Positions 7,304 to 15,207 of a stretch of 32,744 nucleotides of DNA are shown in pieces. How positions within the stretch are numbered: the stretch's first letter is position 1; every line of letters begins with the position of its first letter. Under the pieces are notes generated by a model. It ran no database searches, had not been told where the DNA came from, and saw nothing but the letters and a program-made list of their open reading frames with translations. The translations under genes and the position numbers were made by a program. Source of the DNA: CAZTHL01 sp964613585 (GTDB lineage Bacteria > Pseudomonadota > Alphaproteobacteria > DSM-16000 > Inquilinaceae); assembly GCA_964613585.1 (NCBI GenBank), contig CAZTHL010000041.1:1-32744 (forward strand), read 5' to 3'.

Positions 7304-8572
7304 ATGCAGTCTGGAGGCGCTTTTGCCGAGCCGCACGGCGGCTTTCCCGATCCGTCGGCGGGCGGCGTCGCGCCGCTGCCCGCCGAGGACCGGATCTGGA
7401 TCCGCCTGCGTCCGCAGGCGGGCGCCGCTCCTTTTGTCGGCGTGTCCTCGACCCGGGCCGGCGGACCGGCCCGTCTGCTCGAGGGCCGGCCGGTCCAGGA
7501 CGTGGTGGACAGCGTGCCGCTGCTGTTCCGGATGTGCGGCACGGCGCAGGCCCTGGCCGCCCTCAAGGCGTGCGAGCAGGCGCTGGCCATTCGGGTCCCG
7601 CCCGAGCTGGCCTCGGTCCGTCGCCTGCTCATGCTGACCGAGATGGCGCGCATGCACGCCTGGGCGATCGGAGTGGAATGGCCTGCCTTGGTCGGCGAGG
7701 CGCCGGAGGCGGAGCGCCTGCGCGCGACCCTCGGCGAGGCACGGCAGCTGCAGGCGTTGCTGTGCGAGCCGGACGGGGGCTGGCCGCTTGGCGGCCATCC
7801 GCTCACGCCCGACACCGAGGCGCTGCGCGCCGGCATCCACCGGCTCGCCGCCGGCGTGCGCGACCAGCTCCTGGGCGCCGACGGGGTGCAGTGGCGCCGG
7901 CGCGGGGAGCTGCTCGGCTGGGCTCGCCGGAGCGAGACGGTGGCCGCCCGGGTGATCACCCATCTCGAGCGCAGCGGGCTGGGCGCCGAGGGGGCGAGCA
8001 CCATCGCCGCCATGCCCGACTTCGACGAGGCGGAGCTGTCGGCGATGCTGGCGGCCGATCCGACCACCGCCTTCATGGCGCATCCGACCTGGCAGGGCGA
8101 GGTGTACGAGACCGGGCCGTACGCCCGCCTGGCCGAGGATCCGCTGATCCTGTCCCTGCGCGCCGCCTACGGCAACGGCCTGCTGCCGCGCTTCGCCGCC
8201 CGCCTGGTCGAGCTGCTCGATCTGCCCCGGCGCATGATCGAGGAACTGAGGCGGCTCGGCCCGGTGACATGGCAGCCGCCGGCGCGGCGGCGCTCCGGCA
8301 CCGGTCTCGCCGTGGTCGAGATGGCGCGCGGCCGGCTGATCCACCGGGTCGAGATCGAGAACGAGCGCACCCGGCGCTACCAGATCGTCGCCCCCACGGA
8401 ATGGAACTTCCATCCACGGGGGCCCCTGGCCGAGGGGCTGCGCCACAGCCGCCCCTGCGCGCCGCCCCGGCTCCGGCGCCTGGCCGAGCTGCTGGCCCAC
8501 GCTCTCGACCCCTGCGTCGCCTGCCACATCCTGCTCGAGGGCACCCCCCCGGACCCTGCGCCGCCGCAATAG
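7304..8572 (+). CDS. hupK: HupK/HoxV-like hydrogenase assembly scaffold
   Basis: A 422-residue protein whose C-terminal third resembles the large-subunit C-terminus: VVEMARGRLIHRVEIENE, then YQIVAPTEWNFHPRGPLAEG, then DPCVACHI. The first Cys pair of the large subunit (RxCGxC) is missing. This is the pattern of HupK/HoxV proteins, which in Ralstonia and rhizobia act as a scaffold for the Fe(CN)2CO cofactor before it reaches the large subunit. I place the start at the ATG at 7304 because a GAGGT site lies 6 nt upstream; the open frame extends back to 7214 without a comparable site. It ends with a Pro-rich tail and no cleavable peptide like that of HybC. It is 114 nt from hypC, likely in the same operon. 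Confidence 0.82.
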   Translation: MQSGGAFAEPHGGFPDPSAGGVAPLPAEDRIWIRLRPQAGAAPFVGVSSTRAGGPARLLEGRPVQDVVDSVPLLFRMCGTAQALAALKACEQALAIRVPPELASVRRLLMLTEMARMHAWAIGVEWPALVGEAPEAERLRATLGEARQLQALLCEPDGGWPLGGHPLTPDTEALRAGIHRLAAGVRDQLLGADGVQWRRRGELLGWARRSETVAARVITHLERSGLGAEGASTIAAMPDFDEAELSAMLAADPTTAFMAHPTWQGEVYETGPYARLAEDPLILSLRAAYGNGLLPRFAARLVELLDLPRRMIEELRRLGPVTWQPPARRRSGTGLAVVEMARGRLIHRVEIENERTRRYQIVAPTEWNFHPRGPLAEGLRHSRPCAPPRLRRLAELLAHALDPCVACHILLEGTPPDPAPPQ

Positions 8573-8790
8573 GCGACGGCGGCCGCCCGCCGGACGGCAC
8601 GAGACCCGACGGAGTCGCGGTCGGGCATCGGCTGCATCGGGCTCCACCGCGCTCCGCCAGGAGCGTTTCCGGGTCCGGCGGCATCACCGACCCGCTCTCC
8701 GCCCCGGCCCGCCCTCAGCCCCGGGCCCGGGACACGCCGCGCCTGCGGGCGGTTGCGCCGCGGCGTGGGAGGGCTTAACCCCGGATGCCG

Positions 8791-8816
8791 GGCCCGCGCG
8801 GGCGTTCGCGCGGGCC
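8791..8816. other. Perfect 10-bp stem-loop before the Nudix gene
   Basis: GGCCCGCGCG (8791-8800) pairs with CGCGCGGGCC (8807-8816) over a 6-nt loop. It ends 21 bp before the Nudix ATG. With no T-run, it may be a factor-dependent end of the hydrogenase transcript or a 5'-UTR structure. Confidence 0.4.
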
Positions 8817-8837
8817 GCCTGCGTCGCGAGGATACCG

Positions 8838-9548
8838 ATGTCGCCGTTCCGCTTTCCCGAGACCGAGGCCTGGCGCCGGTACAAGCGGCTGCTCGAGGAG
8901 CGGCCGGAGCTTCGGGCCGCCGGCGGCCCCGACGCGCTCGCCCTGCTGACCGAGGAGGGCGAGGTCGCCGCGGCCGTGGCGGCGCGCTGCGAGCAGCTGC
9001 GCGGCATGGGCTATCCGGAGACGATGGCGGCGGTCGGCCTGCTGCTCGACACGCCCTACTTCACCGTGCTGCAGGACGCGGTGCGTTTTCCGGGCGGCAC
9101 GCTCGGCACCTATTACCGGCAGGTGCTGCCGCTCGAGGTGACGCCGGGCAGCGTGATCCTGCCGGTCCATGAGGGCGAGGTCGTCGTGCTCGAGCATTTC
9201 CGCCATGCCACCCGGTCCTGGCACTGGGAGATTCCGCGCGGCTTCCGCCAGCCCGGCACCACGCCCGAGGAGACCGCCCATGCCGAGCTCGAGGAGGAGA
9301 TCGAAGGCCGAGCGCGCAGCCTGACTTCGCTCGGCCGGCTGCACACCAACACCGGCCTGTCCTCGGAGTTCGCCGAGCTGTTCCACGCCGAGCTGGACGG
9401 CTTCGCCGAGACCGAGCGCAGCGCCGGCATCCGTGCCGCCCGGCGCCTGCCCGTCGCCGACCTCGAGGCGATGATCCGCGACGGCACGATCACCGACGGC
9501 TTCACCCTGGCCGCCTTCACCCGGGCGCGCCTGCGCGGCCTGATCTGA
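8838..9548 (+). CDS. Nudix hydrolase with degenerate Nudix box
   Basis: A 236-residue protein of the ADP-sugar pyrophosphatase-like Nudix group, which splits nucleoside diphosphates linked to another moiety. The core runs from about residue 105: ILPVHEGEVVVLEHFRHATR, then WEIPRGF, then a Nudix-like helix PEETAHAELEEEIEG (about 150-164) and the downstream TNTGLSSEF. The metal-binding Glu residues are present, but the conserved Arg (REUxEE) is Ala, and the Gly after EE is Glu. The N-terminal 100 residues have no recognised domain. A GAGGAT ribosome site precedes the ATG. It follows the hydrogenase cluster by 265 bp and is probably a separate unit. Substrate unknown; reduced or altered activity is possible. 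Confidence 0.8.
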   Translation: MSPFRFPETEAWRRYKRLLEERPELRAAGGPDALALLTEEGEVAAAVAARCEQLRGMGYPETMAAVGLLLDTPYFTVLQDAVRFPGGTLGTYYRQVLPLEVTPGSVILPVHEGEVVVLEHFRHATRSWHWEIPRGFRQPGTTPEETAHAELEEEIEGRARSLTSLGRLHTNTGLSSEFAELFHAELDGFAETERSAGIRAARRLPVADLEAMIRDGTITDGFTLAAFTRARLRGLI

Positions 9549-9755
9549 CGCCGGCGGGCCGATGGGCCGGCTCCGTGCCGCCCCGCCCCGTCCGCCACCC
9601 CTCGCCCATGGCCGCCCGCCCATGGCCGCCCGCCGGAGCGATCCCGCGGCAGGACACCCTGCCAGGGGCGGAGATCCCCTCGGCTCACACAACCAGCCGC
9701 CGTCGTCGGCCAGTCACAACCGTCGCCGCATCCTGCTCCGTCGTCATGCAATTAT

Positions 9756-9793
9756 GCATGGCGAACAGGCATGGCGAACAGGCATGGCCAAGA
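9756..9793. repeat. 13-bp direct tandem repeat, about 2.9 copies
   Basis: GCATGGCGAACAG occurs at 9756-9768 and 9769-9781 and, partly, at 9782-9793. The first copy is preceded by ATGCA-ATTA-TGCAT, a short dyad. No function is evident. Confidence 0.7.
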
Positions 9794-9794
9794 G

Positions 9795-9822
9795 GGGGGA
9801 GCCGGAACGCGACCGGCCCCCC
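9795..9822. terminator. GC-rich hairpin downstream of the CHAT gene
   Basis: GGGGG-A-GCCGG pairs with CCGGC-CCCCC around a 7-nt loop with one bulged base. Neither strand has a true T-run after it. It could end transcription from either side; weak evidence. Confidence 0.25.
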
Positions 9823-9987
9823 AAGTCGAGGCAGCGGCCCGCACCAGCAGGGCACACCGCCGTTAAAAGGCCCGGGTACCGGCATGGGTTCCACCGGCCG
9901 CCCCATGCCCGCATGATCCCGCGCGGACAAGGCTCGCCTCGTCCGGCAGCACCCCGGACATGGTCCCCCTCCGCTCGCCGAGCCTCG

Positions 9988-10051
9988 GTGGCAACCCTGT
10001 TCATCGCCTCCGACGGGCCGCTCGACGCGCGGCCCTTCTCGGCGGCGCCGG
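9988..10051 (+). pseudogene. Inverted relic of a CHAT-domain gene
   Basis: The plus strand here encodes VATLFIASDGPLDARPF. The intact CHAT gene on the minus strand encodes VATLFIAPDGPLHALPF at 11074-11024. At the DNA level about 42 of the first 50 bases match in inverted orientation. Surrounding sequence shows no further homology and no gene structure, so this is a fragment of a second, largely deleted CHAT gene or a partial inverted duplication. The matching segment lies in the region just before the CHAT protease core. Confidence 0.7.
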
Positions 10052-10101
10052 TCGCGGCCGGCTCACGTCGCGCCCCCGCCACGGATCGCGCCCGGAGCCG
10101 C

Positions 10102-13090
10102 CTACCCCTCGAACAGGACGAACGGGGCCCAGGCGGCGGGGGCGCGCTTGGCCGGGTCGGCGCTGTCGATCCAGGCGAGCTTGGTCGCCCGCAGCGCCGC
10201 GGCCGGGTCGCTGACGGTCTGCTCCAGCCAGCGCTCGTAGAAGGCCTCCATGAAGCGGGCGGCGGCGGCGTCGCCGACCGGCCACAGCGCCACCAGCACG
10301 TTCCGGGCGCCGGCGACGTAGAAGGCGCGCGGCAGGCCTTCCAGGCCTTCGGAGTAGTCGACGACGCCCTGGCCGGTGTAGCAGGCCGACAGCACGACCA
10401 GCTCGGTGCCGAACAGGTTCAGCGTCTGCGCCTCGACCGCGTGCAGGATGCCGTTCTCGCCGTCGGCGCCGGTCTCGCCCGCCAGCGCCCGGTTGGCGCC
10501 GGCCAGCGTGACGCCGGACTGCAAGAGCGGCCGGCCCTCGATCGTGCCGGTCTCGAGATAGAAGCCGTGGGGTGGCCAGATGCAGCACCCGCGGCGGCGC
10601 CGGCAGCGCCTTCAGCGCCGCCTCGGTGGCGTCCGCCCCGGTCAGCACGCGCGGCGCCGGCTCGTCGGGGCGCAAGGTGCCGTAGAGCCGGCCGATCGTC
10701 TCGGCCTCGACGCGGCTCTGCGGCAGCGGCGCGAAGCCGGCGACCTGGCTGCGCGTCGCGCGCAGGACCTCGGCCAGGGCCGGGTCGTCGGCGGGCCCAT
10801 CGGCTGGCACAGGGGCGGCCGACACAGGGGCGGCCGACGCCTCATCGGTCTCGACCCGCGGCTCGTCCGCCCCCGGCGGCGGGCCGAACGCCACGCCGCC
10901 GACGGCGACCAGCCCCGTGCCGGTCGCCGGCCGGTCGCGGGCGACGAGGTCGCGCCCGGTCTGCGGCAGGCGGACGTGGAAGCGCTCGACCAGGCGGCGG
11001 CCGTCGCCATCGACCAGCGCCTCGAACGGCAGCGCGTGCAGCGGCCCGTCCGGCGCGATGAACAGGGTCGCCACCCCGTCGAGGTGCGGCAGCAGCGGCG
11101 CCACGAGAGCGTCGTGGCCGACCTCCATCACGCGCGCGAAGGACACGCCGATGTCAGCGCGGACCTGTTGGTCGACCGCCTGAGCCTGCAGCGCCTGGAA
11201 CAGGTCGGCCTCGCCGAGATCGACCAGGATCGGCGCCCCGTCCGGCGTGAGCACGACCGCCAGCAGCCGGCGTGGCCCCAAGCTGCCCTCGTCGAAGTCA
11301 GAGGGCCGGAAAAACCGCAGCTCGACCAGGGCACCATCGCGCGGCAGCTCGATCTGCACCTCGTCGGCCCGCGCCGAGTGGGTCTCCAGAAAGCGGGCAT
11401 AGATGCTCGACGTGGCCCGCAGCTCGGCCTCCGCGGCCTCCAGCGCCTGCACCGCAGCCTGCTTCGCCGCGGCATCGACGCCGGGATCGAAGGCCAGGTT
11501 GGACAGCGCGGCGCGCCGGGTCCTCACTCGATCAACCGCCTCGCGCAGCGCCGGATCGCGGCTCTCGCGGGCCATGTTGTTGAGCACGGCGTCGTCCTGC
11601 GCCAGCCGCTTCTTCCAGCGCAGCAGCAGGTCGGCGGCGAAGCCGGCCGACGCCGTCGACGGATGCGCCAGCGCCAGGCTCAGCCCGGCGTCCTGGTAGC
11701 CGCTGTTGAGCCGGAGCGCCTGGCGCTTGAGCGTGGCGGCGCGGGTCGTGCGCACCTCGGCGCCGAGCCATCGCGCCAGCCGCTGATCGAGCGCCTTGAA
11801 GGCGCGCAACGCCTCCCGCTCGCGGCCGTACGCGGCCAGCAGCGCGGCCAGGTTGCCGTGAACGCCGATCGTATGCGGGCGCTCAGGCCCGAGCACACCC
11901 TCGCTCGCCTCCAGCGCCCGGCGGTACAGCGGCTCCGCCTCGCCGTACCGGCCCTGGCTCTCGTAGAGCCCCGCCAGGTTGTTGACGCTGGCGATCGTAT
12001 GCGGGTGCTCGGGCCCGAGCACACGCTCGCGCGCCTCCAGCGCCCGGCGATGAAGCGGCTCCGCCGCGCCGTACCGGCCCTGAGTCCGATAGAGCTCCGC
12101 CAGGTTGTTGATGCTGAGAAGCGTGTCCGGATGCTCGGGCCCGAGCACACGCTCGTGCGCCTCCAGCGCCCGGCGATGAAGCGGCTCCGCCGCGCCGTAC
12201 CGGCCCCGGCTCTGGTAGAGGAGCGCCAGGTTGTTGACGCTGATAAGCGTGTCCGGATGCTCGGGCCCGAGCACACGCTCGTGCGCCTCCAGCGCTCGGC
12301 GATGAAGCGGCTCCGCCGCGCCATACCGGCCCTGGCTCTTGTAGAGCTCCGCCAGGTTGTTGACGCTGACGAGCGTATCCGGGTGCTCAGGCCCGAGCAC
12401 ACGCTCGCGCGCCTCCAGCGCCCGGCGGTACAGCGGCTCCGCCGCGCCGTACCGGCCCTGACTGTCGTAGAGCCCCGCCAGGTTGTTGACGCCGGTGAGC
12501 GTTCTCGGGTGGTCAGGCCCAAACACACGCTCGCTCGCCTCCAGTGCCTGGCGGAACAGCGGCTCCGCTGCGCCATACCGGCCCTGGCTCGCGTAGAGCC
12601 CCGCAAGGTTGTTGACGCTGATGAGCGTGTCCGGATGCTCGGGCCCGAGCACACACTCGCTCGCCTCCAGCGCCCGGCGCAACAGCGGCTCCGCCTCGCC
12701 GTACCGGCCCTGAGCCTGATAGAGGCCCGCCAGGTTGTTGACGCTGCCCAGCGTTTGCGGATGCTCGGGCCCGAGCACACGCGCGCGCGCCTCCAGCGCC
12801 CGGCGGTACAGCAGTTCCGCCTCGCCATACCGGCCCTGAATCTGATGAAGGGACGCCAGGTTGTTGACGCTGCTCAGCGTGTCCGGGTGCTCGGGCCCGA
12901 GCACACGCTCGGCGTCTTCGAGAACCTCGCGCGCGCGCTCGAGGGCTGCCGGGTAGTCGCCGGCCCGGTAGAGCTGCGCGACCTCGACATTGGCCGCGGC
13001 GATAGCCGCCGCCGGATCCTCCTGGCCGTGGCCGAAGCCCGGCAGAACGACGAGCCAGGCCGCCACCAGCAACACCCGTATCGGGGTCAT
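10102..13090 (-). pseudogene. Secreted TPR-CHAT caspase-like protein, frameshifted at the catalytic His
   Basis: The start at 13090 has GGGAGGAT 5 nt upstream and opens with a signal peptide (MTPIRVLLVAAWLVVLPGFG). Nine TPR units of 42 residues follow, with the kinesin-light-chain-like core GPEHPDTLxSVNNLAxLY. A linker of about 250 residues leads into a CHAT domain (caspase HetF-associated with TPRs), a cysteine-protease fold. The frame reads VLHLAT then goes wrong: a run of four G at 10569-10572 (minus strand ACCCCAC) has one base too many. Removing it restores VLHLATHGFYLETG and then LVVLSACYTGQG with the catalytic Cys, ending FVLFEG at 10102. The frameshift falls at the catalytic His codon. 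As read, the protein would continue in a wrong, Arg-rich frame. It may be a real mutation, a phase-variable run or a sequence error. Confidence 0.82.
11771..12904 (-). repeat. Tandem 126-bp TPR-coding repeats, nine units
   Basis: Units of exactly 126 bp (42 codons) repeat from 12904 down to 11771. Eight are close copies with nearly identical segments such as CTCGGGCCCGAGCACAC and the VNNLA-coding block; the ninth (next to the linker) is degenerate. The near-identity at DNA level suggests recent expansion by unequal recombination. Confidence 0.85.
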
Positions 13091-13144
13091 GCGCGATCCT
13101 CCCATGCCTTGACCAAGGCCCGCAAAAAAGCCGCGAGCGATCCG

Positions 13145-13152
13145 CCACCAAC
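13145..13152. repeat. IS66 target-site duplication, left copy
   Basis: CCACCAAC, identical to 14690-14697 on the other side of the element. Confidence 0.92.
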
Positions 13153-13167
13153 GTAACTGCTCACCCC
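13153..13167. repeat. IS66 terminal inverted repeat, left
   Basis: GTAACTGCTCACCCC; the transposase stop codon (13161-13163, TGA on the minus strand) lies inside it. Confidence 0.93.
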
Positions 13168-14588
13168 CGGATTAGAGCGGGCGCTGCAGGGGCGAGCGCG
13201 TCAGTGATGGCCTGGAGGGCGGATTTTCCTGCCAGTCGGCCGGTGGCGATGACGGAGACGGCGGCGGCATAGAGCTTGGCGCCGGTGGCGGAGCGGAAGC
13301 AGCCGGTGACCTTGCGGAAGATTACGGAGGGGCGCAGAGCGCGCTCGCAGGCGTTGTTGGTGTAGGGCACGTCGCGCCGGGTGACGAAGCGGAACAGGTC
13401 GGCGCGGTGGCGCCGCATGGCGCGCCAGAGCGTGCGGGCGGCCCGTGCCGTCGGCATGCGGACCAGCAGCCGGTCGAGCCGGCGGTCGAGATCGGCGCGG
13501 TAGTGCTTGAGGGTAGTGTCCTTCAGCTCCGATCGTCGTCGACCGATGGCGACGGCGCGGAGCAGCAGCGCCTTGAAGCCCGGGGCGAAGACTCCGTCGC
13601 CGTCGTCGACGGCATATTGGGCATCGCGCAGCAGGTGGGCGAGGCAGAGCTGTCGGCAGTCGCCGTGTCCGGCCTGCCCGGCATAGCGGTCGGCGACCCA
13701 GACTTGCGGCCGGGCGCCCTGGAGGACGTCGGTGACCACCCGCGCCGAGCGGGTGTCGGCGATGACGTGGTAGACGGCGGTGGACGACATGAGCACCCAC
13801 TGCCACCAGGTCCGGCCGCAGACCCGCGCGGAGGTCTCGTCGGAGGCGATTACCGGGCTGCGGCGCACCGTCTCGGCGATCCGCTCGGCCTCCCGGCTCA
13901 GGGCCGGCTCGGCGCGGGCGAGGATGTTGGCGACGGCGCCCTCGCTGATGGCGACGCCGAACACCTCCGACAGCAGCCGCACCAGACGCTCGAAGCTGAC
14001 CGCCTGGGTGACGTGCAGGTGGACGACGAGCGCGCACAGGTGGGGGCCGAAGGGCGAGCCGGGCGCAAGCCCGGCCGGGGCGGCGGCGCTGAAGCCGCGC
14101 CGGCAGCACGGGCAAACCCCGCGATGGCGGTTGATCCGGGTGACCACCGGCTTGATCGGCGGCAGATCGACATGGTTGTAGGCATGGGCATCCGGCTGAT
14201 CGGCCGCGGTCAGCGCGTGGCGGCAATGCGGGCAGCTCTCGGCATAGGCCTCGACGGTTCGGTCCGGATGCTCGGCCAGCGTCCGGGACACCCCCGGCCG
14301 CCCTTTGCGCCGGCCCTTGCCGCGCCGCCCCGCCCGGTTCGCCTTCTCGCCCTTGGACGGCGGTAGGGAGGAATTGTCCGGCGTCTTCGGCGGCTGGTTC
14401 AGCTTTGCTTCCAGCTCGCACAGCCGTGCCGTCAGCACCGCAATCTGCTCGGCCTGCGCCCGGATCTGCTCGGCCTGCGCCCGGATCTGCTCGGCCTGCG
14501 CCCGGATCTGCTCGGCCTGCGCCCGGATGAGCGCATCCTTCTCTTCACCGGAAAGCTGCGACAGGTTCGGCAGTGGCTGCGGAGTCAT
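13161..14588 (-). CDS. IS66-family transposase (TnpC-like)
   Basis: A 475-residue DDE transposase that moves the surrounding element. The N-terminus is a coiled coil with five RAQAEQI heptads, then PDNSSLPPSKG and a basic stretch, typical of IS66. A zinc-binding region follows, with CPHC (about 118) and CPCC (about 158). The catalytic triad is seen as SDETS (about 248), VADRYAG (about 298) and NNACERALRP (about 410). The C-terminal RKVTGCFRSATGA segment matches the family. The length fits the larger IS66 transposases, with no internal stop or frameshift. The ribosome site before the ATG is weak, which is usual for transposases. It is transcribed toward the CHAT gene. Confidence 0.93.
   Translation of the reverse strand: MTPQPLPNLSQLSGEEKDALIRAQAEQIRAQAEQIRAQAEQIRAQAEQIAVLTARLCELEAKLNQPPKTPDNSSLPPSKGEKANRAGRRGKGRRKGRPGVSRTLAEHPDRTVEAYAESCPHCRHALTAADQPDAHAYNHVDLPPIKPVVTRINRHRGVCPCCRRGFSAAAPAGLAPGSPFGPHLCALVVHLHVTQAVSFERLVRLLSEVFGVAISEGAVANILARAEPALSREAERIAETVRRSPVIASDETSARVCGRTWWQWVLMSSTAVYHVIADTRSARVVTDVLQGARPQVWVADRYAGQAGHGDCRQLCLAHLLRDAQYAVDDGDGVFAPGFKALLLRAVAIGRRRSELKDTTLKHYRADLDRRLDRLLVRMPTARAARTLWRAMRRHRADLFRFVTRRDVPYTNNACERALRPSVIFRKVTGCFRSATGAKLYAAAVSVIATGRLAGKSALQAITDALAPAAPALIRG
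14443..14526. repeat. 21-bp tandem repeat inside the transposase gene, four copies
   Basis: ATCTGCTCGGCCTGCGCCCGG repeats four times exactly (each 21 bp = one coiled-coil heptad-type unit, IRAQAEQ). Copy number could change by slippage without breaking the frame. Confidence 0.85.
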
Positions 14589-14674
14589 CCGCAGGTTGAA
14601 TCGCGTTCCGCCTGCCCTGTCAACACCTATCCTCGCCCGGACGCTGAAACCCTATATCTTGGGCGGCTACCGTA

Positions 14675-14689
14675 GGGGTGAGCAGTTAC
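14675..14689. repeat. IS66 terminal inverted repeat, right
   Basis: GGGGTGAGCAGTTAC, exact complement of the left end. Confidence 0.93.
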
Positions 14690-14697
14690 CCACCAAC
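14690..14697. repeat. IS66 target-site duplication, right copy
   Basis: CCACCAAC, identical to 13145-13152. Confidence 0.92.
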
Positions 14698-14883
14698 ACA
14701 TGGACGAATAATTTCACATATCCCGTCCCTCTCGCCGAGCGTTGGGGACGGAACAGCTTCATTCTCGTTTCGAAGACGAATGCGCCATCGCCGGTGACAT
14801 GTGTGCCGGCCCCGGATGCCTTGAGCCGCGTGAGACGATCGCACAAGCTGGCGACGCACCACTGTGACGGAGCGCACATCCTC

Positions 14884-15207
14884 ATGCGAAAGGCGGCGCT
14901 GGCCTGGCTGCTGCTCACGCTTGCGACCTCGAACGCGAGGGCGGAGGCGTGCTTCTGCCTCACCCACCCGACGACGGACGCGATCGTGCGCTACGGCTGC
15001 ACGGCGATCGTGCCCGCCAACCGCTTCACCCCGATCGTCCGCTGCCTCGCCCCCGACCGGCGCGGCGCGAAGCAGCTCATCGACGAGCCGGGCCGCTGGC
15101 TGCGCCTCGCCGGCGGTGAGGGTGCCTGCAACCCGTGCGCGCCGGGGCCCGATGCGCCGGTGCCCGACGTGCCGCGCGAGCTCGACCGGGGCGAGGCAGC
15201 CGAATGA
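14884..15207 (+). CDS. Small secreted Cys-rich protein of unknown function
   Basis: A 107-residue protein starting MRKAALAWLLLTLATSNARA, a clear signal peptide with cleavage likely after ARA. The mature part has six cysteines (CFC, GC, RC, and CNPC near residue 85), enough for three disulfides, and an acidic, Pro-rich tail. I chose the ATG at 14884 because it gives the signal peptide; the open frame extends further upstream without one. The stop overlaps the next gene's start (ATGA), so the two are probably translated together. I recognise no family. The IS66 element lies about 190 bp upstream. Confidence 0.65.
   Translation: MRKAALAWLLLTLATSNARAEACFCLTHPTTDAIVRYGCTAIVPANRFTPIVRCLAPDRRGAKQLIDEPGRWLRLAGGEGACNPCAPGPDAPVPDVPRELDRGEAAE

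Larger units (their letters stand above)
9549..10101. other. Intergenic region with repeats and a CHAT relic
   Basis: Between the Nudix gene and the 3' end of the CHAT gene I see no intact gene. It contains a 13-bp tandem repeat (9756-9793), a GC-rich hairpin (9795-9822) and an inverted fragment of a CHAT-domain gene (9988-10051). CCATGGCCGCCCG is also repeated at about 9606-9633. Confidence 0.6.
13153..14689 (-). mobile_element. Complete IS66-family insertion sequence (1537 bp, single-ORF type)
   Basis: The ends are a perfect 15-bp inverted repeat: GTAACTGCTCACCCC at 13153-13167 and its complement at 14675-14689. They start with GTAA, as IS66-family ends do. Both sides are flanked by CCACCAAC (13145-13152 and 14690-14697), an 8-bp target duplication, the size typical of IS66. 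The element carries one transposase gene and no tnpA/tnpB, which fits the ISBst12 subgroup. Everything is intact, indicating a recent and possibly active insertion. It sits in the former 248-bp gap between the CHAT gene and the divergent secreted-protein gene. Confidence 0.95.

Noticed and set aside
9685..9930. Minus-strand frame of about 80 codons downstream of the CHAT gene
   Set aside because: No ribosome site, unusual composition, and it crosses a 13-bp repeat and a hairpin.
11771..12904. Regularly spaced repeats as a CRISPR array
   Set aside because: The units are 126 bp, contiguous without spacers, and encode TPRs in frame.
10580..13156. Long plus-strand open frame opposite the CHAT gene
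   Set aside because: Its repeats (RLQRPA, RQVVDA) are only the mirrored TPR repeats; the minus strand has signal peptide, ribosome site and known domains.
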